Source: CALANV01 sp036381615 (GTDB taxonomy: Bacteria; Pseudomonadota; Alphaproteobacteria; CACIAM-22H2). Taken from it: DNA of 64,000 nucleotides. A program made the translations under genes and the position numbers. Below the pieces are notes generated by a model that saw nothing but the letters and a program-made list of their open reading frames with translations, searched no databases and was not told where the DNA came from. The DNA lies in NCBI GenBank assembly GCA_036381615.1, contig DASVCL010000001.1, forward strand, positions 1 to 64,000. Direction: 5' to 3'. This document shows positions 54,566 through 63,342 of this stretch, piece after piece; the stretch's first letter is position 1; each line of letters opens with the position of its first letter.

Positions 54566-54976
54566 CTATTTCGATTTCAGAATGTCGCGGATTTCGGCGA
54601 GCAGGACTTCCTCACGCGGCGGCGCCGGTGGGGCTGCCGGCTGCGGCGGCGATTGCAGGCGATTGATCTGCTTGACCAGGATGAACACGGCGAAGGCGAC
54701 GATCAGAAACTTGACGATCTGGTTGATGAATTCGCCGTAGTTGATCGTAACGGCACCGGCGGCCTTGGCCTGCTCGAGCGTCTCGTACGACCCGCCCGTG
54801 AGCGTGATGAAAAAATCCGCGAAGTCGATTCCGCCGATGAGAAGCCCCAAGGGCGGCATCAGGATGTCGTTCACGAGCGAGTTGACGATTGCCGTGAACG
54901 CCGCGCCGATGATGATGCCGACGGCCAGGTCGATGACGTTGCCGCGCATCGCAAACTTCTTGAATTCATCGAGCAT
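54566..54976 (-). CDS. mscL: Large-conductance mechanosensitive channel MscL
   Basis: This 136-residue inner-membrane channel opens under osmotic down-shock. The N-terminal MLDEFKKFAMRGNVIDLAVG, the first helix with GIIIGAAFTAIVNSLVNDI, the second helix NQIVKFLIVAFAVFILVK and the C-terminal bundle EEVLLAEIRDIL are standard. The ATG at 54976 has AGGAGG 5 bp upstream, so the longer frame to 55018 is not used. Confidence 0.97.
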   Translation of the reverse strand: MLDEFKKFAMRGNVIDLAVGIIIGAAFTAIVNSLVNDILMPPLGLLIGGIDFADFFITLTGGSYETLEQAKAAGAVTINYGEFINQIVKFLIVAFAVFILVKQINRLQSPPQPAAPPAPPREEVLLAEIRDILKSK

Positions 54977-55018
54977 CTTGTCCTCCTGGCAAAGTCCGTT
55001 ACGGACGGACGACTGCAC

Positions 55019-55570
55019 GGTAGGCTTGTGTTTCCGGCGGCGTGCTTCGGCCCCGCGATTCGGCTGTCAGCGTCGACGTTGAAATGCTTCGGCGCGCCAG
55101 CGCTCGGCGGTGCTGAAGCCGTCATAATGTCAAGCATCCTACCGCGGCGACGGGTCGTCGTGAACCGTCGCGGCGGACGGCCCTGCAGCCGGATCATGGC
55201 GCATGTCTGCGGTTCCGATGGTGCCGAAACCGCTTCCGGGCAAACCGGGCGACGGTCGGGATCAATGTAAGGCCGCCGACGGGCAGGAAAATCAACGGCG
55301 CATTCGCGTCGCTCGCCCCGATCGGCGATGTCCCAAAGGAGGTCGGCGCCAGACTCGACCGGCACGATGCCGGCGAAGGCGGCAGCCGGCGCCAACTCGA
55401 GGTTGGGCCAGGTGGTTTTCGCGAGTGGCCGGGGCGAATGGACCTGGACCGGCCGCGCCGCCCGGATTGGCGGGTATTACTTCTATCTTGGCAACAACAT
55501 GTTTCCACGTTGACCGGTACCGGCCTCTGCCGCGGCACCCTATATTCTTATGAATCAGAGAGGTGACGCG
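55019..55570. other. Spacer between mscL and the pirin gene
   Basis: The 552-bp gap shows only overlapping arginine- and proline-rich frames on both strands without family features, ribosome sites or consistent coding character. A decayed gene cannot be excluded. It must hold the mscL promoter near 55000 and the pirin promoter near 55530. Confidence 0.5.
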
Positions 55571-56443
55571 ATGACCATGGATAGGCCGACCATATTGTCG
55601 GAGGCGAAGGGGCTAAGTCGGCGCGGCATTGAACGGGTCGTAGCCGGCACGCCGACGAGCGATGGCGCCGGCGTGCGCCTCACGCGGCTGATCGGCACGG
55701 CGCAATTGCCCGACCTCGATCCGTTCCTGTTGCTCGACGAGTTCCGGTCCGACGACGCGGGCGACTACATCGCCGGCTTCCCCGACCATCCGCATCGTGG
55801 CTTCGAAACCGTCACCTACATGCTCGCGGGCCGCATGCGTCACGCCGACAACCGCGGTAATTCGGGCCTATTGCGGGCCGGCGGCGCGCAATGGATGACG
55901 GCGGGGCGGGGTATCGTGCATTCGGAAATGCCCGAGCAGCAGGATGGCCTCATGTGGGGATTCCAGCTGTGGGTCAATCTGCCCGCCGCGCACAAGATGA
56001 CCGAGCCCCGATATCAGGACATTGCGCCGGAGGCGATTCCCGAGGTGCCTCTGCCGGAAGGCGGGCGCGTGCGCGTCGTGGCCGGGGTCATGGGGGACGT
56101 ACGCGGCCCGGTGACGGGGATCGCGACTGATCCGGTCTATCTCGACGTGGCTTTGCCGGCCGGCCAGGTCTTTGCGCATGCGCTGCCGGTCGGGCACACG
56201 GCCTTTATCTACTTGTACGATGGCGCCGTAAGCGTGGGTGGTACGGCGCTCAGGCGTGGCGATCTCGGCGTGCTCGGCGACGGCACACGCGTCGAAATCG
56301 AAAGTTCGGGAAGGCCTGCGCGTCTGTTGCTCGTCGCCGGGCGGCCGTTGCGTGAGCCGATCGCCCGCTGGGGGCCCTTCGTCATGAACACGCCCGAGCA
56401 AATTCGCCAGGCGATCGCGGATTATCAGATGGGGCGATTCTGA
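55571..56443 (+). CDS. Pirin family protein
   Basis: This 290-residue bicupin of the pirin family has the N-terminal metal-binding pattern HPHRGFETVTYMLAGRMRHAD, with the metal ligands His-x-His and a later His/Glu (GIVHSEMP), and the C-terminal pirin_C domain. Bacterial pirins can be quercetinases or redox regulators; the role here is open. GAGAGGTGAC precedes the ATG at 55571. Confidence 0.93.
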   Translation: MTMDRPTILSEAKGLSRRGIERVVAGTPTSDGAGVRLTRLIGTAQLPDLDPFLLLDEFRSDDAGDYIAGFPDHPHRGFETVTYMLAGRMRHADNRGNSGLLRAGGAQWMTAGRGIVHSEMPEQQDGLMWGFQLWVNLPAAHKMTEPRYQDIAPEAIPEVPLPEGGRVRVVAGVMGDVRGPVTGIATDPVYLDVALPAGQVFAHALPVGHTAFIYLYDGAVSVGGTALRRGDLGVLGDGTRVEIESSGRPARLLLVAGRPLREPIARWGPFVMNTPEQIRQAIADYQMGRF

Positions 56444-56469
56444 ACGGCCCGCCGGCCGCGGAGTGGGGC

Positions 56470-56502
56470 GCCGTGGCCGCCCGGTAGAGGCGCGGCCACG
56501 GC
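56470..56502. terminator. Bidirectional hairpin between pirin and hypothetical gene
   Basis: GCCGTGGCCGC (56470-56480) and GCGGCCACGGC (56492-56502) form a perfect 11-bp stem with an 11-base loop, between convergent genes. No T-run is present. Confidence 0.55.
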
Positions 56503-56510
56503 ACGACCGT

Positions 56511-56936
56511 TCAGGCGGCCTGTCTTTCCGACGCCGTATCGAGCTGCGCGATGTCGATGACGGCGCGCGCGAAGTCGGCGCCCGCGACCAGGCTGACGCA
56601 ATGCGGCTCCTGGTCGTGCTCGCCGGTATAGGCAAGCGTATCGCTTGGATAGCCGCGTGCCGCGAGGGCCGCCTTCAGGTTCGTCAGGAACGTCGGGTCG
56701 CCGGCGAGATGCCCGAACTTCTTGGTGTCGAAGCGCGTCGGGTCGAAGAAGGCGTCGATCAGGCATTCGCTGCCGTCGACGCGTGCGATCGCGACGACTT
56801 CGACGTCGATGGCCGAGATGCCGGCCCGGGCAATGGCGTCATGCTTGGCGCGTGGCGCCTTACGATCCGCGAAGCAGGGAACGGCAATTCTTTCGGCGAT
56901 GGTAACAGCGTCGTAGTGGTCGATCATTGAATCCAT
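56511..56936 (-). CDS. Hypothetical protein
   Basis: I do not recognise this 141-residue soluble protein. It has no signal or membrane helix. It starts MDSMIDHYDAVTIAERI and contains a central FFDPTRFDTKKFGHLAGDP segment and a polar C-terminus. The composition is protein-like, with balanced charges and few cysteines, so I accept it as a gene. It is convergent with pirin and divergent from the RTX dehydrogenase, sharing a 360-bp upstream gap with a partial TTAA-type motif. Confidence 0.7.
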   Translation of the reverse strand: MDSMIDHYDAVTIAERIAVPCFADRKAPRAKHDAIARAGISAIDVEVVAIARVDGSECLIDAFFDPTRFDTKKFGHLAGDPTFLTNLKAALAARGYPSDTLAYTGEHDQEPHCVSLVAGADFARAVIDIAQLDTASERQAA

Positions 56937-57296
56937 GGCGTAAGAGGTGAACGGGACTTCAGGTGGGGAGCCGCTCCACCGATTCCAGATCTTAGTTAAC
57001 GGAAAGTTTTGGCGAAGCTAGCGCCGCGATACGAATTTCGAGAAAAAACGTTGTTGGTGTGACTTCAGTGCATCACTGCCGCATGCCATCGGTTCGCCGG
57101 GCAGGGGCAGCGGCCGGCATCGCAAGGGGTAGGGTTCGGCGCATCGGGTAGCTCGGCCCGCAGAGCCCGCGCGTCTAGAATTGTTGGAAGGACGGCAAGC
57201 ACCGGAACGGGGAGCAACGATGCCGTGCGGTGCGTGCCTGACGTCAAATCCGCGTCCGCGTTGCCGGCCGGTTGCTTCGACGGCGCGGGAGGTTCA
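56937..57296. other. Divergent spacer before the RTX dehydrogenase gene
   Basis: No gene is supported in this 360-bp gap. TTAA-CGGAAAG-TTTT at 56996-57010 differs from the CtrA full site by two bases in the second half, and a TTAG precedes it. The stretch 56990-57062 is clearly AT-richer than its surroundings, as expected of a promoter region. Confidence 0.5.
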
Positions 57297-58958
57297 ATGA
57301 CGAACGCGCGTGTGCAGGTCGGCGATGCCGGCGCGAATACGATCGCGGGCGGCGACGGCGCCGACCTGATCTACGGCTTCGATCCTGACGGCTTGCAGGC
57401 GGTCGACGCAATCGCCGCCAAGCGTGTCGCTGCCGATCTGAGCCAGCCTGTTTTCGTCGCGAGCCCGCCGGGTGATGCGAACCGGCTGTTCATCGTCGAG
57501 CGCACGGGGCAGATCGAGATCCTCGATCTCGCCACCGGGCAGTTTGCGGCGGTACCGTTTCTCGACGTCTCGGGCGAGATCGTGACGACAGGTGAACAGG
57601 GGCTGCTCGGCCTCGCCTTCGATCCTGCCTACGAGCAGAACGGCATATTCTACGTCGATCTGAACAATACGCGCGGCGATACCGAGATCCGCAGCTATCG
57701 TGTTTCCGAGGATCCAAACCGCGCCGACGTCTCGAGCGCGCAACTCGTCATAGCCGTCGATCAACCCGATCAGTTCTCCAACCACAAGGGCGGGTGGCTC
57801 GGCTTCGGTCCGGATGGGTATCTCTACGTCGCACTCGGCGATGGCGGCGGCGGGGGTGACCCTTTCGACAATGCGCAGAATGTCGACAGCCTGCTCGGCA
57901 AGATCTTGCGTCTCGACGTCAGCACCGACGCCTTTCCGGCAGATGCGGGCCGCAACTACGCCATTCCGGCCGATAATCCGTTCGCCGCTGGCGACGGTGC
58001 CGACGAGATCTGGGCATTCGGCCTGCGCAATCCGTGGCGGGCGGGCTTCGACCGGGGTACGGGCGAGTTCTTCATCGGCGATGTGGGGCAGTCGGAATGG
58101 GAGGAGATCGACCTCGGCGCCGCAGGCGCCAACTACGGCTGGCGGATATTCGAAGGACCGGACACGTTCGCTGCCGGCGAGCCGACCGGGGGCACCGTCA
58201 CGCCACCGATCTTCGCCTATGATCACGGCGTCGGGACGACGATTACCGGCGGTTACGTGTACCGTGGTGAAAGCGACGGCCTGCAGGGCCAGTATTTCTT
58301 CGCCGATTTCGGTGCCGGCCGGATCTGGACGCTGCGGCTGCAGGACGGCGAGTGGACGGCCGTCGAACGGACGGCACAGATCACGGCCGATGTCGGGCGC
58401 ATCGACAATCCTGTCTCCTTCGGCGAGGACGCGCGCGGCAATCTCTACGTCGTCGATTTCGGTGGCGCGGTCTTCCGGCTGACGCCCGGGGCCGTATCCG
58501 GCGATGCCGGCGATCAGCTGTCCGGTGGCGACGGCGATGACATGGTCATCGGCGGTGGCGGCAACGACGCAATTCGGGGGGAAGGCGGCGACGACGTGCT
58601 GGCCGGTGGCGCGGACGACGATGTCCTGGCCGGAGGGCCGGGTGCCGACGTCCTGTGGGGTGACGCGGGCGATGATCGGCTTGCGGGCGACGAGGACGGT
58701 GACGTTCTGACCGGCGGGACCGGCCGCGACAGGTTCGCGTTCGCGACGGGCTTCGGCCGGGACATCGTGTCGGATTTCACGGACGGCGAGGACGTCCTCG
58801 AGTTTGCCGGTGATGGCTTCGGCGATCCGGCCGCCGTGCTCGCGTCGGGCGCTCAGGTCGGGCCCGACACGGTGATCACGTTGGATGCGGTGAATGCGAT
58901 CGTTCTGCGGAACGTGTCGCTGTCGTCCCTGGCCGCGGACGATTTTCTGTTCGTCTGA
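57297..58958 (+). CDS. PQQ-dependent sugar dehydrogenase-like protein with RTX C-terminal repeats
   Basis: This 553-residue protein has a glucose/sorbosone-dehydrogenase beta-propeller (about 40-395; GEQGLLGLAFDPAYEQNG, SNHKGGWLGFGPDGYLYVALGDGGGGGDP, WAFGLRNPWR) and a tail of Ca-binding GGxGxDxxx nonapeptides (about 403-480), ending in a hydrophobic LAADDFLFV. The N-terminus itself carries one RTX-like unit (GGDGADLIYGF). No signal peptide is present. RTX tails with a hydrophobic end direct type I secretion, so the HlyD/ABC pair at 49314-52855 is the likely exporter. GGGAGG precedes the ATG. The cofactor would be PQQ by family; no pqq genes are in view. Confidence 0.9.
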   Translation: MTNARVQVGDAGANTIAGGDGADLIYGFDPDGLQAVDAIAAKRVAADLSQPVFVASPPGDANRLFIVERTGQIEILDLATGQFAAVPFLDVSGEIVTTGEQGLLGLAFDPAYEQNGIFYVDLNNTRGDTEIRSYRVSEDPNRADVSSAQLVIAVDQPDQFSNHKGGWLGFGPDGYLYVALGDGGGGGDPFDNAQNVDSLLGKILRLDVSTDAFPADAGRNYAIPADNPFAAGDGADEIWAFGLRNPWRAGFDRGTGEFFIGDVGQSEWEEIDLGAAGANYGWRIFEGPDTFAAGEPTGGTVTPPIFAYDHGVGTTITGGYVYRGESDGLQGQYFFADFGAGRIWTLRLQDGEWTAVERTAQITADVGRIDNPVSFGEDARGNLYVVDFGGAVFRLTPGAVSGDAGDQLSGGDGDDMVIGGGGNDAIRGEGGDDVLAGGADDDVLAGGPGADVLWGDAGDDRLAGDEDGDVLTGGTGRDRFAFATGFGRDIVSDFTDGEDVLEFAGDGFGDPAAVLASGAQVGPDTVITLDAVNAIVLRNVSLSSLAADDFLFV

Positions 58959-59322
58959 TCGGTCCGCGGGATTAAGGGTGCGCGGCTGCCGGCGAAAGCC
59001 GCGTGACGGCAATCAGGCCCGGTACGAATGCTCCCGACGCCCCGACCATGAACGCAATCCCGATCGGTCAAGGCGGTTGCGTACGACATTAAGAAATCCA
59101 ACAATGAAATGGAATGCAGGGATTCGCGATGAACGCGAGGCGTGCCGTGGACGGCTGTTCCTGTGACATGGCTCTTCGCCGCAACGGCGCCTCGTTCCGT
59201 GCCGGGACGCATCTCGTGCCGGTCTCTCTCTCGATCGGTTGCGGGCAAGCCGGTCGTCATCATCGTCCACGTCAGGCCGGGCATCGGGGACACCTGCGCC
59301 ACCGACCGCCGAAGGGAAGTCA
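58959..59322. other. Spacer after the RTX gene
   Basis: The 364-bp gap has a 7-bp hairpin CGCGGCT/AGCCGCG (58981-59003) that may end the RTX transcript. The rest shows no supported gene. Short frames over it lack protein-like composition. Confidence 0.5.
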
Positions 59323-59799
59323 ATGCCGCCGCTGAATGAGACCGCCGCCCCCATGGAGAAGGGGGAGATGAAGACGCTCGAGCTGGAGGTCGCGTTCGGC
59401 GACTGCGATCCGGCACGGATCGTGTTCTATCCGAACTATTTCAAGTGGTTCGATCAGGCGACGTGGCGGCTTTTTGCCTCGGTCGGACTCACGCTTCAGG
59501 TCTTGAACGAGCGCTACAAGCTCGTGGGGCACCCGCTCGTCAAGGCCGGAATCGTGTTTTCGGCGCCGGCGATGGTCGGCGATCGGCTCACCGTGTTCAG
59601 CCGCGTCGCGCGCTGGGGCAACCGCTCGTTCGAGGTGGCGCATCGCATCGTCAAGTCCGACGGGCGCGTGGCGGTCGAGGGCTCGGAGACTCGCGTCATG
59701 GCGATGGTCGATCCGGAAGCGCCGTCCGGCATTCGGGCCATCCGCATCCCCGACGAAATCATCGCGCGCCTGGGCGGCACGCGCGACCAGGCGGGCTGA
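59323..59799 (+). CDS. 4-hydroxybenzoyl-CoA thioesterase family protein
   Basis: This hot-dog thioesterase of about 158 residues has the 4HBT motif FGDCDPARIVFYPNYFKWFD, with the catalytic Asp29 counted from the start at 59323. AAGGGAAG precedes that ATG; later in-frame ATG codons at 59353 and 59368 would still keep the domain. Members cleave aromatic or aliphatic acyl-CoA. A role in releasing stalled benzoyl-CoA derivatives of the box pathway is possible, but the distance is large. Confidence 0.88.
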   Translation: MPPLNETAAPMEKGEMKTLELEVAFGDCDPARIVFYPNYFKWFDQATWRLFASVGLTLQVLNERYKLVGHPLVKAGIVFSAPAMVGDRLTVFSRVARWGNRSFEVAHRIVKSDGRVAVEGSETRVMAMVDPEAPSGIRAIRIPDEIIARLGGTRDQAG

Positions 59800-59832
59800 G
59801 AGCGCCGCTCCTTATCCGGCCATGTCCGGACC

Positions 59833-59859
59833 TGTCACAACCCACCGTGCCCGACCGTC
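59833..59859 (+). promoter_or_regulatory. ECF41-type promoter of the sigma factor gene
   Basis: TGTCACA (59833-59839), exactly 16 bp, then CGTC (59856-59859) matches the ECF41 consensus TGTCACA-N16-CGTC. It is 31 bp before the start of the sigma gene, so the sigma factor probably drives its own expression. Confidence 0.8.
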
Positions 59860-59889
59860 TATGTTCCCGGACGTGTTCGGGAGAGGGGA

Positions 59890-60882
59890 ATGACCGACCG
59901 CATGGAAGACGTCGAGCGTTTCAGGCCGCGGCTGCGCGGCCTTGCCTATCGGATGCTGGGGTCCGTGGACGATGCCGAGGACGTCGTGCAGGAGGCGTTC
60001 CTGCGCTGGCACCGCGCCGGCGGCGACGGAATCCGATCGCCCGAGGCGTGGCTCGTCACGGTCGTGACGCGGCTCTGTCTCGACCGGTTGCGCGCGATCT
60101 CGGTCGAGCGGGCCGCCTATGTCGGGCCCTGGCTGCCGGAACCCCTTGTCGGCGATCCGCCGGAGGCACCCGACCGGCGCGTCGAGCTCGCCTCGGATCT
60201 GTCCATGGCATTCCTGGTGATGCTGGAGCGCCTCGCGCCGGAGGAGCGCGCGGCCTTCCTGCTGCACGACGTCTTCGACTGCGGCTATGCCGAGATTGCG
60301 CAGGCGCTGGGCAAGAGCGAGGCCGCGTGCCGTCAGATCGTCCATCGGGCGCGCCGGCGTGTGCGCGAGGGTCGGCCGCGATTCCAGGTGTCGCCGGTCG
60401 CCCATCGGCGCCTGCTGCAGCAATATCTCGAGGCCGTGCGCACCCGCGACGAGGCGAGGCTTCTTGCCCTGTTCGCTCGTGATGCGACGTTCACGAGCGA
60501 TGGCGGCGGCAAGACCTGGGCGGCCCGCAACGTCATTCGCGGCGCCGACCGCATCGTCCGGCTTCTGCTCGGGATCGCCCGGAAGCTGCCAGATCGCGTG
60601 GACATCATCGCGCCGGTCAACGGTCAGCCTGGAATCCTCACCTACATGGACGGCCGGCCGTGGGCGGCGACCTCGTTCGAGACGGACGGGCAGCGCATCC
60701 TCTCGGTCTTCCGCGTCCTGAACCCCGACAAGCTGCGTCGGCTCGCCGCGCTCGACCCGCCCGACGCGGTGGCGCCGGGCGCCGCAAGTCCGTCGGCTGT
60801 CACGATTGGGTGGGCCCGCGCGTCTTGTCATTCGATCGGAATCAGTCCGATGCAAGCAACCTCAGAATGGAGAATGGAATGA
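59890..60882 (+). CDS. ECF41 group RNA polymerase sigma factor with SnoaL-like C-terminal domain
   Basis: This 330-residue ECF sigma factor has region 2 (about 5-70, DAEDVVQEAFLRWHRA), region 4 (about 110-160) and a fused SnoaL-like domain that regulates it in place of an anti-sigma factor. All three ECF41 signatures are present: WLPEP, DGGGK and NPDKL. About 43 residues follow NPDKL, more than usual, and that DNA holds the promoter of the next gene. It overlaps the carboxymuconolactone decarboxylase gene by 4 bp. Its own gene has an ECF41 promoter. Confidence 0.94.
   Translation: MTDRMEDVERFRPRLRGLAYRMLGSVDDAEDVVQEAFLRWHRAGGDGIRSPEAWLVTVVTRLCLDRLRAISVERAAYVGPWLPEPLVGDPPEAPDRRVELASDLSMAFLVMLERLAPEERAAFLLHDVFDCGYAEIAQALGKSEAACRQIVHRARRRVREGRPRFQVSPVAHRRLLQQYLEAVRTRDEARLLALFARDATFTSDGGGKTWAARNVIRGADRIVRLLLGIARKLPDRVDIIAPVNGQPGILTYMDGRPWAATSFETDGQRILSVFRVLNPDKLRRLAALDPPDAVAPGAASPSAVTIGWARASCHSIGISPMQATSEWRME
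60798..60824 (+). promoter_or_regulatory. ECF41-type promoter of the carboxymuconolactone decarboxylase gene
   Basis: TGTCACG (60798-60804), exactly 16 bp, then CGTC (60821-60824) lies inside the 3' end of the sigma gene, 54 bp before the ATG at 60879. It fits the consensus except for the last base of the -35 element, where the consensus is a purine. Confidence 0.78.
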
Positions 60883-61337
60883 ATCCCAGACTCGATGCCA
60901 ACCGGGTCGCACCCGAAGGGATCAAGCGGATGCGTGCGCTCAACGACTATGTCCACGAGAGCGGTCTCGAACCCTCGCTGCTGGAGCTCGTCAAGATCCG
61001 CGCCTCCCAGATCAACGGCTGTGCCTTCTGTCTCCACATGCACACCCGCGATGCCCGCGCGCAGGGGGAAAGCGAAGAGCGGCTCTATCTGCTCGACGCC
61101 TGGCGCGAATCGCCGCTTTATACGCCGCGCGAACGCGCCGCACTCGCCTGGGTCGAGGCGCTGACCAGGGTTGCCGATACGCATGCGCCCGACGAGGTGT
61201 ACGAGGAACTCCGTCGCCACTTCTCCGAGAAGGAGATCGTCGACCTCACGCTCGCGATCGGCGTGATCAATACGTGGAACCGCATCGCCATCGGCTTCCG
61301 CTACGTCCATCCGACGGCGGCGCCGCGGGCGGCCTGA
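60879..61337 (+). CDS. Carboxymuconolactone decarboxylase/AhpD family protein
   Basis: This 152-residue helical protein has the AhpD-type redox motif CAFCLHMH (Cys-x-x-Cys-x-x-x-His) near residue 47, which reduces peroxides through a thiol pair. The alkylhydroperoxidase subgroup fits better than lactone decarboxylation. It is the usual regulatory target and partner (COE group) of ECF41 sigma factors. The ATG overlaps the sigma stop, and a separate ECF41 promoter stands upstream. Confidence 0.93.
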   Translation: MNPRLDANRVAPEGIKRMRALNDYVHESGLEPSLLELVKIRASQINGCAFCLHMHTRDARAQGESEERLYLLDAWRESPLYTPRERAALAWVEALTRVADTHAPDEVYEELRRHFSEKEIVDLTLAIGVINTWNRIAIGFRYVHPTAAPRAA

Positions 61338-61353
61338 GCGGACCGGACCGGTC

Positions 61354-61380
61354 GGCGGGCGGCCGGATCGGGCGCCCGCC
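61354..61380. terminator. Hairpin between convergent genes
   Basis: GGCGGGCG (61354-61361) and CGCCCGCC (61373-61380) form an 8-bp GC stem with an 11-base loop, next to the stop of the helix-hairpin-helix gene. It may end transcripts from both sides. Confidence 0.5.
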
Positions 61381-61382
61381 GC

Positions 61383-61610
61383 CTATGACCCGCCCGACTC
61401 CTGGTCGATGGTTGCGCCGCTGTTCTTCAGGTTCTCGATCATGCCGATCGAGAAGCCGGGCACGCGGCCGATGTCCTGCCAGCTTCGGAAGGGACGGTGC
61501 CGGACCAGATCCGCCGCACGCTCGCGTCCGACCATGTGGAGCTGTGCAATCTCGTCGACGCTCGCGCTGTTCAGATCGACCATCCGCGTCGGTGCTTGAG
61601 TTTGCGCCAT
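61383..61610 (-). CDS. Small helix-hairpin-helix protein
   Basis: This 75-residue protein has a helix-hairpin-helix motif of the ComEA kind (VDLNSASVDEIAQLHMVGRERAADLVRHRPF and DIGRVPGF), which binds DNA without sequence specificity. No signal peptide is present, so it is not a canonical ComEA. The ATG at 61610 has GGAGA 5 bp upstream. The function is unknown. Confidence 0.85.
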   Translation of the reverse strand: MAQTQAPTRMVDLNSASVDEIAQLHMVGRERAADLVRHRPFRSWQDIGRVPGFSIGMIENLKNSGATIDQESGGS

Positions 61611-62044
61611 GGTATTCTCCTGCCTTGCGGGTGCGCCGCATCGCCGGCTTCGGCTCGAGATCCCGGCGCACTTCCTCATCGAATCGCTTCGCGCCGTCGA
61701 GCGCAGCCGCACGCGCGCTCGACCACATGGTCGCGCCGGGATGCATTCTCTCGTAACACGTCGCTTTCCCGCGTGTTCCCCGGCGCGGCCGCGGGTTCGC
61801 GCCTGCCTGGCGACAGGATGACATGAGGCGCCGGCGCTGTATGGGCGGAACGTCATGCGGTGTTCGACTGCACCGTTGTGCGCCTTTCGCGCCGCCGCGG
61901 TCGGCGAGGACGACGCCGAAATCCTCGATCGCCGTGCGGGCGCATCGGGCGGCAGGCGGTTGCATCGGGTGAGTGACGGAAGGCGTCCGTCACGGTACGT
62001 TGTGTCGCCTTCTCCTCGATTCGCGTATCGATGGTGAAATCCGC
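61611..62044. other. Divergent spacer between HHH and SDR genes
   Basis: No gene is supported in this 434-bp stretch; frames across it are arginine-rich and featureless. It should contain the promoters of both divergent genes, but no motif is clear. No ECF41-like TGTCAC-N16-CGTC pair is visible here. Confidence 0.5.
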
Positions 62045-62791
62045 ATGATCAAGGTGATGATCGTGACCGGCGGCAGCCGGGGTATCGGCGCCGCGACGGC
62101 GCGGCTCGCCGGCCGACGCGGCTATCATGTATGTCTCAGCTACAATGCCAGCGAGGCGCAGGCCCGCGCCGTGGTCGACGATATCGTTCGCGCCGGCGGG
62201 CGCGCCATCGCCGTGAAGGCCGACATGGCGCGCGAGGACGACATCAAGCGCCTGTTCGAGACCTGCGACCGCGAGTTCGGCCCGCTCGACGTCCTGGTGA
62301 ACAATGCCGGCATTACCGGGCCGGTACGCCGGATTGCCGACCTCGACGAGGCGACACTGCGTGCCGTCCTCGACGTCAACGTCGTCGGCTATCTCCTGTG
62401 CGCGCGCGAAGCCGTCCGCCGCATGTCCACGGCCCGCGGCGGCAAGGGCGGGGCGATCGTCAACGTCTCGTCCCGCGCCGCGGCGCTGGGCGGTGCGACC
62501 GAATGGGTCCATTACGCCGCCTCCAAGGGCGCGACCGACAGCCTCACCATCGGTCTCGCTCGCGAGGTCGGCGCCGAAGGCATCCGCGTCAATGCCGTGC
62601 GCCCGGGCCTGATCGATACCGAGATCCACGCCGCGGCCGGTGTGCCGGACCGCCTCACGCGACTCGTCGTCGGCGTGCCGTTGGGGCGTCCCGGCACGGC
62701 CGAGGAGGTCGCCGAGACCGTGCTGTGGCTCGCCTCCGACCAGGCATCCTACGTGAGCGGCGCGCTGGTCGATGTCGGCGGCGGCCGCTGA
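62045..62791 (+). CDS. SDR family oxidoreductase (glucose-1-dehydrogenase/FabG-like)
   Basis: This 248-residue short-chain dehydrogenase has the cofactor motif TGGSRGIG at 8-15, NNAG near 83-86 and the active-site Ser and Tyr-xxx-Lys (VSSRAAALGGATEWVHYAASK), and a PGLIDTEIH segment after it. The start at 62045 keeps the Rossmann strand directly at the N-terminus. No clear ribosome site is present. The substrate is unknown. Confidence 0.92.
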   Translation: MIKVMIVTGGSRGIGAATARLAGRRGYHVCLSYNASEAQARAVVDDIVRAGGRAIAVKADMAREDDIKRLFETCDREFGPLDVLVNNAGITGPVRRIADLDEATLRAVLDVNVVGYLLCAREAVRRMSTARGGKGGAIVNVSSRAAALGGATEWVHYAASKGATDSLTIGLAREVGAEGIRVNAVRPGLIDTEIHAAAGVPDRLTRLVVGVPLGRPGTAEEVAETVLWLASDQASYVSGALVDVGGGR

Positions 62792-63145
62792 CCGACGATT
62801 GACGGCGGTTGCTCCGCGCGTCGGTGCGTCGTTGTTGCCGGGAGCGGGTTTTGGTGTTGGCAATTGTCGACGCCCCGCATCACAGCTCTGGGTGTGGCGC
62901 GCGCCGAGGGGCCTTGTGCGTTGATCACTTGGACCGCTGGTGAGGGCAGGGGGAGAGGCTAGGCCGCTCCTTCGGCCCGGAACCCCGCTGTCGGCCGGGG
63001 CGGGACGGCGCTCGCAGCTCGCCCCCTCTTGTCGTCGGCCCTTCGCATTCCAAATTGAAACGCGAATGCAACTCCCGGTTCCTCGACCTGGAGGGGGGGT
63101 TATCCGGGTTGGAACTCATCAACAGTCAAGAATCGGAGCGAAGCT
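62792..63145. other. Spacer between SDR and small zinc-protein genes
   Basis: The 354-bp stretch has GC-rich inverted segments (for example AGGCCGCTCCTTCGGCCCGG near 62965) but no supported gene. The 3' end leads into the TTG-initiated small gene. A short minus-strand frame there is Ser/Arg/Pro-rich and is not accepted. Confidence 0.5.
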
Positions 63146-63337
63146 TTGCCCGACGAACTGTTGATCAGCGAAGAAGATCGCTGGACGGACGTCGAAGAGG
63201 ACTGGCGTTCCTTGGCCAAGGCCAGGGACCATCGCTGCGCGATATGTGGCGGGATCGTCCCCTACGACGAACGCGATGTGTACTTTGAAACCGGCTTATG
63301 TGGCTGGTGCCGACATCAAATGGAGAAAGTCGGCTGA
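63146..63337 (+). CDS. Small zinc-binding protein, unknown function
   Basis: This 63-residue acidic protein has two CxxC knuckles (CAICGG near 32-37 and CGWC near 52-55), a likely single zinc site, and an acidic N-terminal helix rich in Glu, Asp and Trp. It starts at a TTG with GGAG 9 bp upstream. A strong terminator follows within 6 bp, which supports it as a real gene. I do not know the family. Confidence 0.75.
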   Translation: MPDELLISEEDRWTDVEEDWRSLAKARDHRCAICGGIVPYDERDVYFETGLCGWCRHQMEKVG

Positions 63338-63342
63338 GAGAG

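Noticed and set aside
54210..54740. Plus-strand frame with a good ribosome-like GAGGAAGGA before an ATG at 54298
   Set aside because: The product is Arg-rich without family features and runs into mscL; the two hairpins inside it fit a small RNA better.
54871..55538. Minus-strand frames upstream of mscL
   Set aside because: Two overlapping frames each look partly protein-like, but neither has a start signal or a family match; a decayed gene cannot be shown.
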